DNA of 64,000 bases from CAZMGG01 sp964565715 (lineage in GTDB: Bacteria > Planctomycetota > UBA1135 > UBA2386): the NCBI GenBank assembly GCA_964565715.1, contig CAZMGG010000006.1:1-64000 (forward strand), written 5' to 3'. This document shows positions 34,696-43,245 of this stretch, in pieces. Under the pieces are notes generated by a model, which saw only the letters and a program-made list of their open reading frames with translations, was not told where the DNA came from and did no database searches. Both the position numbers and the translations under genes were made by a program. Each line of letters opens with the position of its first letter. Position 1 is the stretch's first letter.

Positions 34696-34703
34696 AGGAT
34701 AGC
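34696..34703 (-). promoter_or_regulatory. Putative -10 element GCTATCCT before argJ
   Basis: The minus strand reads GCTATCCT followed by CCGCGCC, ending 10 bases before the argJ ATG. It is identical to the octamer before lhr. I see no ArgR-like box next to it, unlike at the argR promoter. Confidence 0.5.
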
Positions 34704-34740
34704 CGCTCGCCGCCGCCGGAACAGCGGCGCGGCGGAACGG

Positions 34741-34748
34741 GCTATCAT
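34741..34748 (+). promoter_or_regulatory. Putative -10 element GCTATCAT
   Basis: GCTATCAT lies 50 bases before the ATG at 34799, in the 113-base divergent region shared with argJ. It is the same octamer as the one at 18280. Confidence 0.35.
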
Positions 34749-34798
34749 GGCCGCCCGGCGGCGGGTGCCGCCTCGTCCTCCAGCTCCCGGGAGCAGCC

Positions 34799-36367
34799 AT
34801 GCGCGCAAGCCCCATCGGTCTCGTCCTCCTGCTGACGGCCGCCGTGCCGGCGCAGTCGCCGCTGACGACGATGTTCGCCAGCAACAACCAGCAGAACGTC
34901 GGCGGCGGGGTCTACTTCGACCTCACGGTCAACGTGCCGATCCTGGTGACCGCGCTGGACGTCAACCTGAGCGCCGCGGGCCAGTCCGGCTCGATCGACT
35001 TCTACCTGCGGCCGAACAGCACCTGGGTCGGCAACGTCAGCAGTTCCGCCGGCTGGCAGCTGCTGGGCTCGGCGCCGGTGCAGAACGCCGGCGCCAACCT
35101 GCCGAGCGCGGCGGTGTTCGCGGTGCCGTTCCCGCTCAACCCCGGCACCCACGGCGTGGCGCTGTGCCACGTCGGCGTCGCCGGCGCCTACACCAACGGC
35201 ACCGGCAGCAATCAGACGTGGTCCAATCAGGAGCTGACCCTGGTCGCGGGCGGCGCGCAGAACGTGTGCCTCACCGGCTCCAGCGTGTTCCAGCCGCGGG
35301 TCTGGAACGGTTCGATCCACTACCTGCCGGCCAGCAACGCCGCGCTGGCGACGGCGTACGGCCAGGGCTGTCCGGACGAGGCCGCGTCCTTCTACGAGCT
35401 GTTCGCCGTGAACGGCTTCGATCTCGCCGGCGCCGGCGGCGGCGTCCACAGCGTGCTGCTGGCGCCGTCCGGCACCGGCTGGGTGGTGGTGCCGGGCTCC
35501 AATCGCTGGTTTCCGCCGGCGTCGGCTGCGCTGCCGATGCCGAACGAGAGCACCTGGCTGCAGCCCCTGCCGTTCGCGCTGGCCTGGCCCGGCGGCACCA
35601 GCAACGTCATCACCATCGGCAGCAACGGCTACGTGCTGCTGGGCAACAGCGCGCTGCCCAGCGACAGCACGCCGACGGTGGCGGAACTGCTGAGCCAGGG
35701 GCCGCGGTTCTGTCCGCTGTGGATGGACCTGGATCCGGGCGCCGGCGGTGGTGTGTTCTTCGACGTCGATCCGGCCAGCGGCACTGCCCACGTGACCTGG
35801 AACCAGGTGCCGGAGTTCGCCGCGGCCGGCACCAGCAACTCGGTGCAGCTGGCGATCGATCCGGCCGGCGTGGTGGAGTTCCGCTGGCGGAATTGCGCCA
35901 ACACCCGCGCCGCAGCCCTGGTCGGCTGGAGCCCCGGCGCGGGCAACCGCAACCCGGGCTCGCGCGACCTGTCGGCGGGCCTCGGCTTCGTCACCGCCCC
36001 CGACATGGTGCCCTTGCAGCTCCGCGCGTCGGCGCGGCCGGTGCTCGGCACGTCGATCGACCTGGTCACCCGGCAGCTCCCGGCGGGCACCGGGCTCGGC
36101 CTGCTGTTCCTCAGCGCCACGCGGCTGACGCCCGCCCTGCCGCTGGCCGGCCAGGGCATGCCGGGCTGCTTCCAGCATCTGACTCCGGACGTCGCCGTGG
36201 CGTTCCTGACGAGCGGCAGCAGCGGCAGCGTGCGGATCACCGTGCCGCCGAACCCCGCGTTCGCCGGCATGCGCGTGCCGACCCAGTCGGTGACGCTGAC
36301 GCCGGGCTTCAACCCGCTCGGCGTGCTCAGTTCGAACGGCCTGGAGCTGAAGCTGGACCTGCAGTAG
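34799..36367 (+). CDS. Exported protein with surface-type beta domains
   Basis: A 522-residue protein of unknown function. Signal peptide: MRASPIGLVLLLTAAVPAQ. The N-terminal domain (SPLTTMFASNNQQNVGG, then VYFDLTVNVPILVTALDVN and HGVALCHVGVAGAY) has the same beta pattern as the domain after the PKD units of the paralogues at 29207 and 31362. The middle has TIGSNGYVLLGNSALPSDS, a Nidogen-like or beta-barrel-like strand pattern with an EFAAAGTSNSVQLAIDPAG segment. The C-terminus (LGLLFLSATRLTPALPLAG, then MPGCFQH) is the shared terminal module. The ATG at 34799 directly begins the signal peptide. It is convergent with the metallopeptidase gene, 9 bases away. It is likely exported to the surface; no enzyme motif is seen. 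Confidence 0.8.
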   Translation: MRASPIGLVLLLTAAVPAQSPLTTMFASNNQQNVGGGVYFDLTVNVPILVTALDVNLSAAGQSGSIDFYLRPNSTWVGNVSSSAGWQLLGSAPVQNAGANLPSAAVFAVPFPLNPGTHGVALCHVGVAGAYTNGTGSNQTWSNQELTLVAGGAQNVCLTGSSVFQPRVWNGSIHYLPASNAALATAYGQGCPDEAASFYELFAVNGFDLAGAGGGVHSVLLAPSGTGWVVVPGSNRWFPPASAALPMPNESTWLQPLPFALAWPGGTSNVITIGSNGYVLLGNSALPSDSTPTVAELLSQGPRFCPLWMDLDPGAGGGVFFDVDPASGTAHVTWNQVPEFAAAGTSNSVQLAIDPAGVVEFRWRNCANTRAAALVGWSPGAGNRNPGSRDLSAGLGFVTAPDMVPLQLRASARPVLGTSIDLVTRQLPAGTGLGLLFLSATRLTPALPLAGQGMPGCFQHLTPDVAVAFLTSGSSGSVRITVPPNPAFAGMRVPTQSVTLTPGFNPLGVLSSNGLELKLDLQ

Positions 36368-36376
36368 CGGGCACGC

Positions 36377-39300
36377 TCAGCGCCGCCGGAACAGCCGCCC
36401 CCAGCGGCCGACCCGGGTGAACAGGTGCACCTCGCCGAGCTGGGCGGCGGCGCGCAGCAGGCCGGGCTGGTCGACGAACAGGGCCCATGGGTCGCCGTCG
36501 AACGCCGCGGCGCCCTGGTGGCGCAGCAGCGGCAGCGGCCGGCCGGCGAACGCGGCAATCTGGTCCTGCAGCGTCTGCACGTCGGCATCGGCCAGGCCCG
36601 CGGGCACGACGAGGTGCCACGGTGCTGGATGCTCGACCGCGTCGGTCATCATCGACACCAGGTACGGCATCAGCTTGCGCAGCCGTTGCACGGTGGCCGG
36701 CAGGTCCTCGGTGGCGGGGATCCAGAGCAGCATGGTGCCGCAGTCGGCGAGCGGCACGCCGTGCGCCGGCAGCAGCAGCAGGTCGTCGGGCGCGCCGGCG
36801 GTGGCCCGGCCGAGATCGAGGCCGCCGGTCGCACCGGCCACGGCGCCCGCGTCCAGGCGCCGCACCGTCGGCTCCTGCACGCGGATCGCGCCCATCGAGG
36901 TGGCGAAACCGATGCTGCCCTCGATCGGCGCGCCGTCGTGGCTGGCGTAGCGCATCACCGCCTCGCCGTCGACCAGCACCAGCACCGACGGGCCGCGGAC
37001 CTGCAGCTCGACCAGCAGGCCGGCGGCGTCGTTGGCCATCTCGTGCTCGTGGCCGGGGTTGCTGTCCGGCATGTGGCCGTCGCGCTCCCACAGGCCCTGC
37101 AGATCGAGGCGGACCTTGCGCGCGCCGCGTTCGGTCTCGCGCTTGCCGATCGCGTACTGGAAGTCGCCCGCCCGCAGCAGCAGGCGCAGGTCGCGGTCGC
37201 GGCGGGTGTGGCCGAAGACGATGGCCGCCGAGGCGAACGACGTCGTGAAGTGGATCCGGGCGGCGATCGCGTAGGCGCCGGGCGCCTGCCAGTCGACGGT
37301 GCGCACGAAGGCGTCGCGCTGATGGCTCTGGCGGTCCTTCAGGCCGGTGCCGTCCCGCGGCCGCTCGCGGCCGACGTGCAGGTCGAGCTCCGGGGTCACG
37401 AACCACAGGCCGCGGCGGCGGCGGTCGTCGAAGCCGGTCAGGCTGTCCTCGGTCCAGCCATGCGCGCCGAGCAGGCGCGGACCGGCGAGCAGGCCGGTGG
37501 CCGCAGCCGTTGGCGGCTCCGACGGCAGACCGAGCAGGGCGCCGATCTGCGCTCGCTCGGCCCGCAAGGCCGCGGCGGTGCCCCGGTGCCCCAGTTTCGC
37601 CAGCGCCGCGGCCGACTGCTCGAGCTGGTCGCGCAGGGCCGGCAGCGCCCGCAGGGCCGGCGCGAACGGCACCGCGCCGCGCTCGGCGACGGCCTCGCCG
37701 AAACGCACGCGGGCGAGGCTGGTGAGCGCCGCCGCCGCCGCCGGCTGGCCGGATTGCTGCAGCAGGGCCGGTGCGGGCGCCGCCGCCTCGAGCCGCCAGC
37801 CGTCCACCTGCAGCGACCACAGCAGCGCCGCCGCCGCCGCCTCGTGTTCGCCGACCTCGGCCAGCAGCAGCCCCGCCGCGGTGGCGTGGTCCTGGCCGAA
37901 GAACGGCTCGGCGCGGTTGCGCGCCCACGACCAGGTCGGCTCGTCGGGCACCAGCTCGCCCTGGTCACCCCCGAGGTCGAGCTGGTAGCTGGCGATCCAG
38001 CGGTTCTCGTCGGTGCGGCGGCGGTCGGTCCAGGCGTAGATCCCGTCCAGGAACCGGCCGAACTCCGCGGCGAGGCCATCGAGATCGCCGGGCCGCCCGT
38101 CGCGTCCGTCGCAGAACACCTTCTGGAAGAACTCCAGCGGCTTGCTGCCGGCGGCGCGGCCGTTCCGGCGGAACTCGTCGAGCTTCTGCCGATACTTCGG
38201 CTCGCCCTCGATCGGAAACGTGAGCAGGAACGTGTAGAGGGCGCAGCCCGCCGCGTAGTTGTCGCGGTAGTCCTCGATGCTGCCCTCCAGCAGCTGCCGC
38301 AACCGGCCGACGCTGCCGTAGCCCTTGCCGAAGGCGCCGACGCACGAGCCGATGTCCAGGTGGCGATCGGCGAAGCTGGTGGCCGCCATCTGGCCGTAGG
38401 CGGCCGCCGTCCACACCGCGTGGCCCTCCACCAGCCAGCTCGGCTGGAACGGGAACACCGCGCCGTCGAAGCGGTGGGTCAGCTCGTGGGTCAGCACCCG
38501 GCCCATGCCCGGCACGTTGCTCCAGGCGAACCGGATCACCGTGCGATCGCCGGACTGGAAGCCGCCCGCCCACCAGAACGGCGCGCCCTCGGACTCGAGG
38601 CCGCTGTGCTCGGGCACGATCCGCACGGTGCCCGGCCGGCCCTCGAACGGGTCCTTGCCGAAGTGGTCGACGAGCCGCCGGTGATGCAGTTCGACGGTGC
38701 GGGCCGCGCCCAGCAGCGTGTCGTAGCCGCACACCGTCTCGACGCGGTAGAGCCCGTTCGGCGACAGCGCGATGCCCGGGGTCGACCAGCCGCGGTGGGC
38801 GAGCGTGAAGTCGACGCGTTCGGCCGGCGACAGCGCCTCCAGCTCGGCGATGGTCCAGACCCGGCCCAGCCGTGCGTTGGCCTCGTCCTGCAGGCGCTCC
38901 ATCGCGTCGCGGGCCAGCGCCGGCAGGTCGCCGAGCTCGGGCGCGGCGCCGCCCTGCAGGTCCCGCTGCCGGGCCTGCTGGGCCAGCCCGGCGAGGATGC
39001 GGGCCGCACGGATCGACTGTTCCTGCTGGCGCTGCCAGGCGAGCTGGGCCTGCAGGTCGGGCTCCTCGCCCGGCGTCGCGGTGACGTTCGGCGGCCGTTG
39101 CGCCAGCCGCAGCAGCGCCTGCAGCACCCGTTCGAAGTCGGGCTGCTGCCGGTCCAACGCCTGCTGCAGGGCCGCACCGTGCTGGCGCAGCAGCGCCGGC
39201 GCGTCCGCCATCACCAGCAGGGCGAGATCGCTGCACAGGCGCGCGATCGCCCCGTTGCCGAGGCTGTCCCTGCCGTCCTGCAGGCGCCCGGCGAGGCGCA

Positions 39301-39754
39301 CCAGTTCGGCGGTGGCGGCGGCGCGCGCCGCCGGCAGCTTCTCCAGCGCCGCCAGGTCCTCCTTCGGCACCGCGCGGCGCAGGCCCTGGTCCGGCCGCGT
39401 CCGGCCGTCCTTGTCGGCGAGCGCCCGCAGCAGGCGTTCCAGGTGGAAGACGCGCTCGTCGGGCGCGTCGGCGCAGGCCAGCACGAGTTCCTGCAGGATC
39501 GCCGGCGACGCCGGGTGGAACTGCAGCGCCGAGCGCAGGTGTTCGCGGGCCGCCGCCAGCTCACCGCGCTGGCGCGCCTGCTGGCCGAGCTGGAAGCGGG
39601 TGAAGGCCGGCGAGCCCTCGCCGGGCGCCGCGGCGAGCTGGTCGAGCTGCTGGGGTGGTGGGCAGCCTTGCGGCGCCTGCGGCATTGCCGGCAGGGCGGC
39701 CATGGCGGACCACAGGCAGCAGACGACCGGCAGGAGGGGACGGCGGCGCGGCAT
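36377..39754 (-). CDS. Large exported zinc metallopeptidase (gluzincin type), 1125 residues
   Basis: I choose the ATG at 39754, which begins a signal-peptide-like MPRRRPLLPVVCCLWSAMAAL; an ATG at 39790 is an alternative. A Gln/Arg/Leu-rich helical region with TPR-like periodicity fills residues 25-330. The peptidase domain contains GRVLTHELTHRFDG with H423-E-L-T-H427, followed by PSWLVEGHAVW with the third ligand E443: the gluzincin pattern HExxH...E. Helical repeats follow to about 760. A C-terminal domain at about 790-980 (FTTSFASAAIVFGHTRRDRD, then VELQVRGPSVLVLVDGEAVM) resembles a concanavalin-like jelly roll. The last 120 residues are unassigned. The substrate is unknown. It is convergent with the gene at 34799. 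It should be catalytically competent, unlike the relative at 42031. Confidence 0.82.
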   Translation of the reverse strand: MPRRRPLLPVVCCLWSAMAALPAMPQAPQGCPPPQQLDQLAAAPGEGSPAFTRFQLGQQARQRGELAAAREHLRSALQFHPASPAILQELVLACADAPDERVFHLERLLRALADKDGRTRPDQGLRRAVPKEDLAALEKLPAARAAATAELVRLAGRLQDGRDSLGNGAIARLCSDLALLVMADAPALLRQHGAALQQALDRQQPDFERVLQALLRLAQRPPNVTATPGEEPDLQAQLAWQRQQEQSIRAARILAGLAQQARQRDLQGGAAPELGDLPALARDAMERLQDEANARLGRVWTIAELEALSPAERVDFTLAHRGWSTPGIALSPNGLYRVETVCGYDTLLGAARTVELHHRRLVDHFGKDPFEGRPGTVRIVPEHSGLESEGAPFWWAGGFQSGDRTVIRFAWSNVPGMGRVLTHELTHRFDGAVFPFQPSWLVEGHAVWTAAAYGQMAATSFADRHLDIGSCVGAFGKGYGSVGRLRQLLEGSIEDYRDNYAAGCALYTFLLTFPIEGEPKYRQKLDEFRRNGRAAGSKPLEFFQKVFCDGRDGRPGDLDGLAAEFGRFLDGIYAWTDRRRTDENRWIASYQLDLGGDQGELVPDEPTWSWARNRAEPFFGQDHATAAGLLLAEVGEHEAAAAALLWSLQVDGWRLEAAAPAPALLQQSGQPAAAAALTSLARVRFGEAVAERGAVPFAPALRALPALRDQLEQSAAALAKLGHRGTAAALRAERAQIGALLGLPSEPPTAAATGLLAGPRLLGAHGWTEDSLTGFDDRRRRGLWFVTPELDLHVGRERPRDGTGLKDRQSHQRDAFVRTVDWQAPGAYAIAARIHFTTSFASAAIVFGHTRRDRDLRLLLRAGDFQYAIGKRETERGARKVRLDLQGLWERDGHMPDSNPGHEHEMANDAAGLLVELQVRGPSVLVLVDGEAVMRYASHDGAPIEGSIGFATSMGAIRVQEPTVRRLDAGAVAGATGGLDLGRATAGAPDDLLLLPAHGVPLADCGTMLLWIPATEDLPATVQRLRKLMPYLVSMMTDAVEHPAPWHLVVPAGLADADVQTLQDQIAAFAGRPLPLLRHQGAAAFDGDPWALFVDQPGLLRAAAQLGEVHLFTRVGRWGRLFRRR

Positions 39755-39840
39755 TCGGGCTTGGCGTTCCGGAGCGAGGCGGGGCGTCATGGTGGGCGGG
39801 TCGGGAGCCGGGCGCAAGGTGGGGCCGGGCTTCCCGTGCA

Positions 39841-40527
39841 TCACGCCGGCCCGGGTTTGCGCAGCAGCACCCAGGTCACGTCGCGTTCCTCGCCGGGCGC
39901 GGTGCCGAGCGCCTCCCAGGGCCGGGTCTGCAGCCAGCCCGCCAGGTCCGGCTCGCCCAGTTCGACGCCGCACCAGGTGTCGTGCCGCAGCTGGTTGCGC
40001 CACACGCCGGTCTTGACCAGGAAGCGGAACAGGCCGCCGGGGCGCAGCACGCGGAACGCGTCAGCCACGTAGTCGGCGATCACCGTGCGATCGGGGACGT
40101 GCTGGAACACCTGGAAACTCACCACCAGATCGAAGTGCCCGTCCGGCAGGCCGGCCAGGGTGTGGCCGTCGCCCAGGTGCAGGTGGGCGTTGGCCTGGCC
40201 GGCGAGCATCCGCCGGCCTTCCTCGATCATGGTCGGCGCCACGTCGATGCCGTGCACCTCGGCGAACAGGACCGCCAGGAACTGCAGCATGCGGCCGAGG
40301 CCGCAGCCGATCTCCAGCACGCGCATGTCGGACCGCAACCGCTCGTGGATCGGACCGAGGACCTGGAAGGCATCGCGGCAGCCCGACAGGTGGAACGCGA
40401 AGCCCTCGCTCTCGACGGTGTTGATGTAGTAGCGGGCGTTCTCGCGGGCCCGCGCCTCCCAGTCGCGCCGCATCCACTGGCGGACGTCGGCCGGGGGCGG
40501 GGCCTTCTGGCGCTCCGCTTCGGACAT
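39841..40527 (-). CDS. Class I SAM-dependent methyltransferase
   Basis: A 228-residue soluble methyltransferase. Motif I is VLEIGCGLGRMLQFLA (near residue 70), the acidic loop is VHGIDVAPTMIEEGRRML, and motifs II/III are LHLGDGHTLAGLPDGHFD and VVSFQVFQHVPDR. The N-terminal helical region (RQWMRRDWEARARENARYYI) and FRVLRPGGLFRFLVKTG are typical of type 11/12 methyltransferases acting on small metabolites or sugars. The substrate is unknown. The ATG at 40527 is 10 bases after a TAGACT element. It is divergent from the TM2 gene and is followed, 86 bases on, by the metallopeptidase gene on the same strand. Confidence 0.85.
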   Translation of the reverse strand: MSEAERQKAPPPADVRQWMRRDWEARARENARYYINTVESEGFAFHLSGCRDAFQVLGPIHERLRSDMRVLEIGCGLGRMLQFLAVLFAEVHGIDVAPTMIEEGRRMLAGQANAHLHLGDGHTLAGLPDGHFDLVVSFQVFQHVPDRTVIADYVADAFRVLRPGGLFRFLVKTGVWRNQLRHDTWCGVELGEPDLAGWLQTRPWEALGTAPGEERDVTWVLLRKPGPA

Positions 40528-40537
40528 GGTGGCGCGG

Positions 40538-40545
40538 AGTCTAGC
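40538..40545 (-). promoter_or_regulatory. Putative -10 element GCTAGACT
   Basis: The minus strand reads CGCTAGACTCCGCG, with GCTAGACT ending 10 bases before the methyltransferase ATG. The same 14 bases occur on the plus strand at 40942-40955. Confidence 0.5.
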
Positions 40546-40650
40546 GGGGGCTGCGCCGGCCGCCGCGGGGCCAACGGCAAAACCTCTTGCACCGTGGCTG
40601 GCCGCCGCCGACCCTTGGCCGCCAGCATTCCCCAAGGAGCAAGAAACGGC

Positions 40651-40902
40651 ATGACCAACACCGGCGGCAAGCCCGAGAGCAAGCGCGTCCTCTGCGGCAT
40701 CCTCGGCATCCTGTTCGGGGGCCTCGGCCTCCATCGCTTCGTCCTGGGCGACACCAAGGGCGGCCTGCTGCGGATCCTGATCACCGTGATCACCTGCGGC
40801 GTCGGCTCCCTGATCGGCTTCATCGAGGGCATCCTCTACCTGGTGAAGTCCGAGGAGGAGTTCGTCCAGACCTACCAGGTCGAGCGCAAGGACTGGTTCT
40901 AG
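40651..40902 (+). CDS. Small TM2-domain membrane protein
   Basis: An 83-residue inner-membrane protein. Two hydrophobic helices carry the TM2 pattern: RVLCGILGILFGGLGLHRF, the polar turn GDTKGG, then LLRILITVITCGVGSLIG, and FIEGILYLVKSEEEF. TM2 proteins are widespread and their molecular role in bacteria is not established. The start is supported by AAGGAG about 12 bases upstream, a better ribosome-binding site than most genes here have. It is a single-gene unit, divergent from the methyltransferase gene. Confidence 0.88.
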   Translation: MTNTGGKPESKRVLCGILGILFGGLGLHRFVLGDTKGGLLRILITVITCGVGSLIGFIEGILYLVKSEEEFVQTYQVERKDWF

Positions 40903-40942
40903 CACTTCCGGCGGGGCCTCCTGGCGGGGACGCACTGGCGGC

Positions 40943-40950
40943 GCTAGACT
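40943..40950 (+). promoter_or_regulatory. Putative -10 element GCTAGACT
   Basis: GCTAGACT followed by CCGCGG ends 34 bases before the ATG at 40985. It supports transcription starting upstream of the signal-peptide mini-ORF rather than at the GTG at 41078. Confidence 0.45.
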
Positions 40951-40984
40951 CCGCGGCCTGCCCCCAGACCCCCTCGAGGTTGCG

Positions 40985-41062
40985 ATGCTCCGGAAGGTGA
41001 TGGTTTCGATCGCGTGCGCCGCCGCGTGTCTCGCGCTGGCGCGTCCCGCCGCGCCCCAGTGA
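40985..41062 (+). pseudogene. Signal-peptide mini-ORF cut off by tandem TGA TGA
   Basis: ATG at 40985 begins a 25-codon frame reading MLRKVMVSIACAAACLALA, then RPAAPQ, which is a complete Sec signal peptide ending where cleavage would be expected. It stops at TGA 41060-41062, directly followed by a second in-frame TGA at 41063-41065. The same frame then continues without stops into the gene annotated from 41078. It is therefore most likely the detached 5' end of that gene. A promoter element at 40943 precedes it. Confidence 0.55.
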
Positions 41063-41077
41063 TGAGCCGGCGCCAAG

Positions 41078-41986
41078 GTGCCCAGTTGGGCGCCGGAAGA
41101 CGGTTCGGGTAGCGGCACGGGCAGCAACACCGGCGGCAGCCGGGGTTCTGGGACCAGCGGCGCCACGGGCGCGGCGGCGGCGGGTCAGACCGGCGGCCGG
41201 CGCGGTGGCCTCGCCATCGACTTCCGCCGCGGCAAGACCAGCAAGGAACGCCTGCAGATCCAGTGGGTGTATCCGGTGTGGAAGCCGGCCGGCGCCACGA
41301 CACCGCAGGCGGGTGGCACGGCGGCGGTGGAACTCGAGCGGGCGCTGCCGGCGGCGGAGGCCTACCGGCTGGCCACCGACGGCGACCGCCGACCGCTGCT
41401 GGTGCTGCGCGAGTGCGATCTGTGCAAGGGCACCGATCACGCGCTGCTCAGCCGCACGCTGGACAACGAGCAGACCGTGCTGCTGACCCAGTGGTTCCGC
41501 TGCATCAAGCTGCCGACCCACGTGACCGACGGCAAGCACCCGTTCTTCGCGTTGTTCGAGAAGGGCCAGGACGGCGCCGCGGTGCCGCACCTGTTCTTCT
41601 GCGATCCCGACGGCGGCAACCGCACGCCGCTGCCCGGCGACCAGTCGCAGGGCCAGCTCTGGGCGACGATGTACGACTTCCTGGAGCGGTGCTACCAGGG
41701 CGACGCCAAGAAGGCGATCAAGGAACTGCGCTCGCTGCTCAACAAGTACGACCAGCTCGACAAGCAGGAGGAGGACATCCGGGCCCGGATGGATCGCGAG
41801 ATCGAGAAGAAGGGCGCGGAGTCCGACAAGCTGCCGAAGTTCGAGGCAGAGCTGCAGAAGCTGCAGAAGGAACGGCAGGAGCTGGTGGAGCGCGAGCAGA
41901 AGCTGCGCGCCCTGGCCCTGCGGCAGCTGGCCGAGGCGCCCGCGGCCGGCGATGGCGCCGACGCCGGCAAGGACGCCGGCAAGTGA
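41078..41986 (+). CDS. Coiled-coil protein with thioredoxin-like middle, probably missing its signal peptide
   Basis: A 302-residue frame from GTG 41078. The first 45 residues are Gly/Ser/Thr-rich and of low complexity (GSGSGTGSNTGGSRGSGTSG). The middle contains RRPLLVLRECDLCKGTDHA, with C-D-L-C in a thioredoxin-like position, and LLTQWFRCIKLPTHVTDG. The last 100 residues form a long charged coiled coil (DKQEEDIRARMDREIEKKG, then EAELQKLQKERQELVEREQ). It ends with an overlap that creates a possible GTG start for the next gene. No good ribosome-binding site precedes the GTG. It is in frame with the signal-peptide ORF at 40985 and separated from it by TGA TGA, so it is either a broken gene, an assembly error or a cytoplasmic re-initiated product. 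Confidence 0.7.
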   Translation: MPSWAPEDGSGSGTGSNTGGSRGSGTSGATGAAAAGQTGGRRGGLAIDFRRGKTSKERLQIQWVYPVWKPAGATTPQAGGTAAVELERALPAAEAYRLATDGDRRPLLVLRECDLCKGTDHALLSRTLDNEQTVLLTQWFRCIKLPTHVTDGKHPFFALFEKGQDGAAVPHLFFCDPDGGNRTPLPGDQSQGQLWATMYDFLERCYQGDAKKAIKELRSLLNKYDQLDKQEEDIRARMDREIEKKGAESDKLPKFEAELQKLQKERQELVEREQKLRALALRQLAEAPAAGDGADAGKDAGK

Positions 41987-42030
41987 CCTTCGGCGCCCGC
42001 CCGCGGGGCGCCGCACGGCCGCATGGCCCG

Positions 42031-43233
42031 ATGCCGGTCCTGGTGGCGGCCCTGCTGGCCGCCACCTGCCTGCCCGCCCAGGACAAGCCTTCCCAGGACG
42101 AGGAGGAACTGCGCAAGGCGCAGGCCAGGGATCCGTACACCGAAGCCGGGCCCGAGGCGATGGCCCGGGCCGGCGTGGTCGCCTACGGCCCGTTCGTGTG
42201 GGCCGACCACAAGTCCACCGCCGACATCGATCGCGTGCTCGGCCAGCAGCGGATGCTGTGGATGGAGACCGCCCACTTCCGCATCGGCTCCGCCCTGCCG
42301 GGTCAGGGGCTGCCGGGCAAGCAGGACGCACGCAAGGCCCTGCTCGAGGAGGTGAAGGCCCTGCGAAAGGACCTGCCGGCGGTGCCGGCGAGCCCGCGCC
42401 GGCTGGACCCGTGGCTGCGCATGCACCTGTTCGCCGCCCGCGCCGAGCGGTGCTACGCCGACATCCAGGCCCTGCTCGGCGTCACCGACGCCGACTTCGC
42501 CGGTGGTGGCGATGCGCCCGGCGCGGGGCCCTACCTGGGCCAGCCGGACAAGTTCCTGCTGCTGCTGTTCCAGAAGAAGTCCGACCTGGCGCGCTATCTG
42601 GACCGCTTCGCCGGCGTGCAGATGGACAAGCCCTACCGGCACCATCACGTCACCACCCGGCAGCTGGTCGCCGTGCTGTGCGTCGAGGGCTTCGAGAACT
42701 TCGACGACGCGGCCCTGCACCGCTACACGGTCAACCTGCTGGTGCACAACCTGCTGAACGCCTACCGCGGCTTCTACTACGCGCTGCCGTTCTGGCTGGA
42801 GGAGGGTCTGGCGCACTGGTACTCGCAGCGGGTCGTCTCCGAGTTCATCACGCTCAACATGCGCGACGACGACGCCGTCGACCTGGAGAAGGCCTGGCAG
42901 TGGGCGGTGAAGGTGCGGCGGCGGGCGGAGCACGAGAGCACGTTCATCCCGTTCGCGACGATGCTGGGCTGGAAGAAGTGGGACGACCTCGGCTTCCACG
43001 CGCACCTGCAGTCGTGGTCGCGGGTGGACTTCCTGATGGCGAAAGGGCCGCAGCAGGTCGGCGAGATGATCACCGCGCTGAAGAAGCTGGCGCCGCCGCA
43101 GGCAGGCGAGGATCTGCACCCGGCGCTGGTGAACGTGCAGCGCAAGGCGCTGCTGGAGATCTGGGGGCTCGACGAGGCGGGCTTCGACCGCGAGTGGCGC
43201 GACTGGGTGCGCAAGACCTATCCGAAGAAGTGA
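42031..43233 (+). CDS. Exported metallopeptidase-like protein with degenerate HExxH
   Basis: A 400-residue protein with signal peptide MPVLVAALLAATCLPAQ; the ATG at 42031 is used. A GTG at 41983 that overlaps the preceding stop (GTGA) is an alternative start. The domain around residues 239-260 reads LLVHNLLNAYRG, then FWLEEGLAHWYSQR. It aligns with the peptidase motif HELTH-(15)-E of the gene at 36377, but the HExxH is H239-N-L-L-N243: the catalytic Glu and the second His are missing, while a Glu (E258) remains. It is therefore probably a pseudo-peptidase with a binding role. The C-terminal segment (KWDDLGFHAHLQSW, then QVGEMITALKKLAPP) is helical. The gene closely follows 41078 and the two are probably cotranscribed. 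Confidence 0.82.
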   Translation: MPVLVAALLAATCLPAQDKPSQDEEELRKAQARDPYTEAGPEAMARAGVVAYGPFVWADHKSTADIDRVLGQQRMLWMETAHFRIGSALPGQGLPGKQDARKALLEEVKALRKDLPAVPASPRRLDPWLRMHLFAARAERCYADIQALLGVTDADFAGGGDAPGAGPYLGQPDKFLLLLFQKKSDLARYLDRFAGVQMDKPYRHHHVTTRQLVAVLCVEGFENFDDAALHRYTVNLLVHNLLNAYRGFYYALPFWLEEGLAHWYSQRVVSEFITLNMRDDDAVDLEKAWQWAVKVRRRAEHESTFIPFATMLGWKKWDDLGFHAHLQSWSRVDFLMAKGPQQVGEMITALKKLAPPQAGEDLHPALVNVQRKALLEIWGLDEAGFDREWRDWVRKTYPKK

Positions 43234-43245
43234 GTCTGGGCGCCG

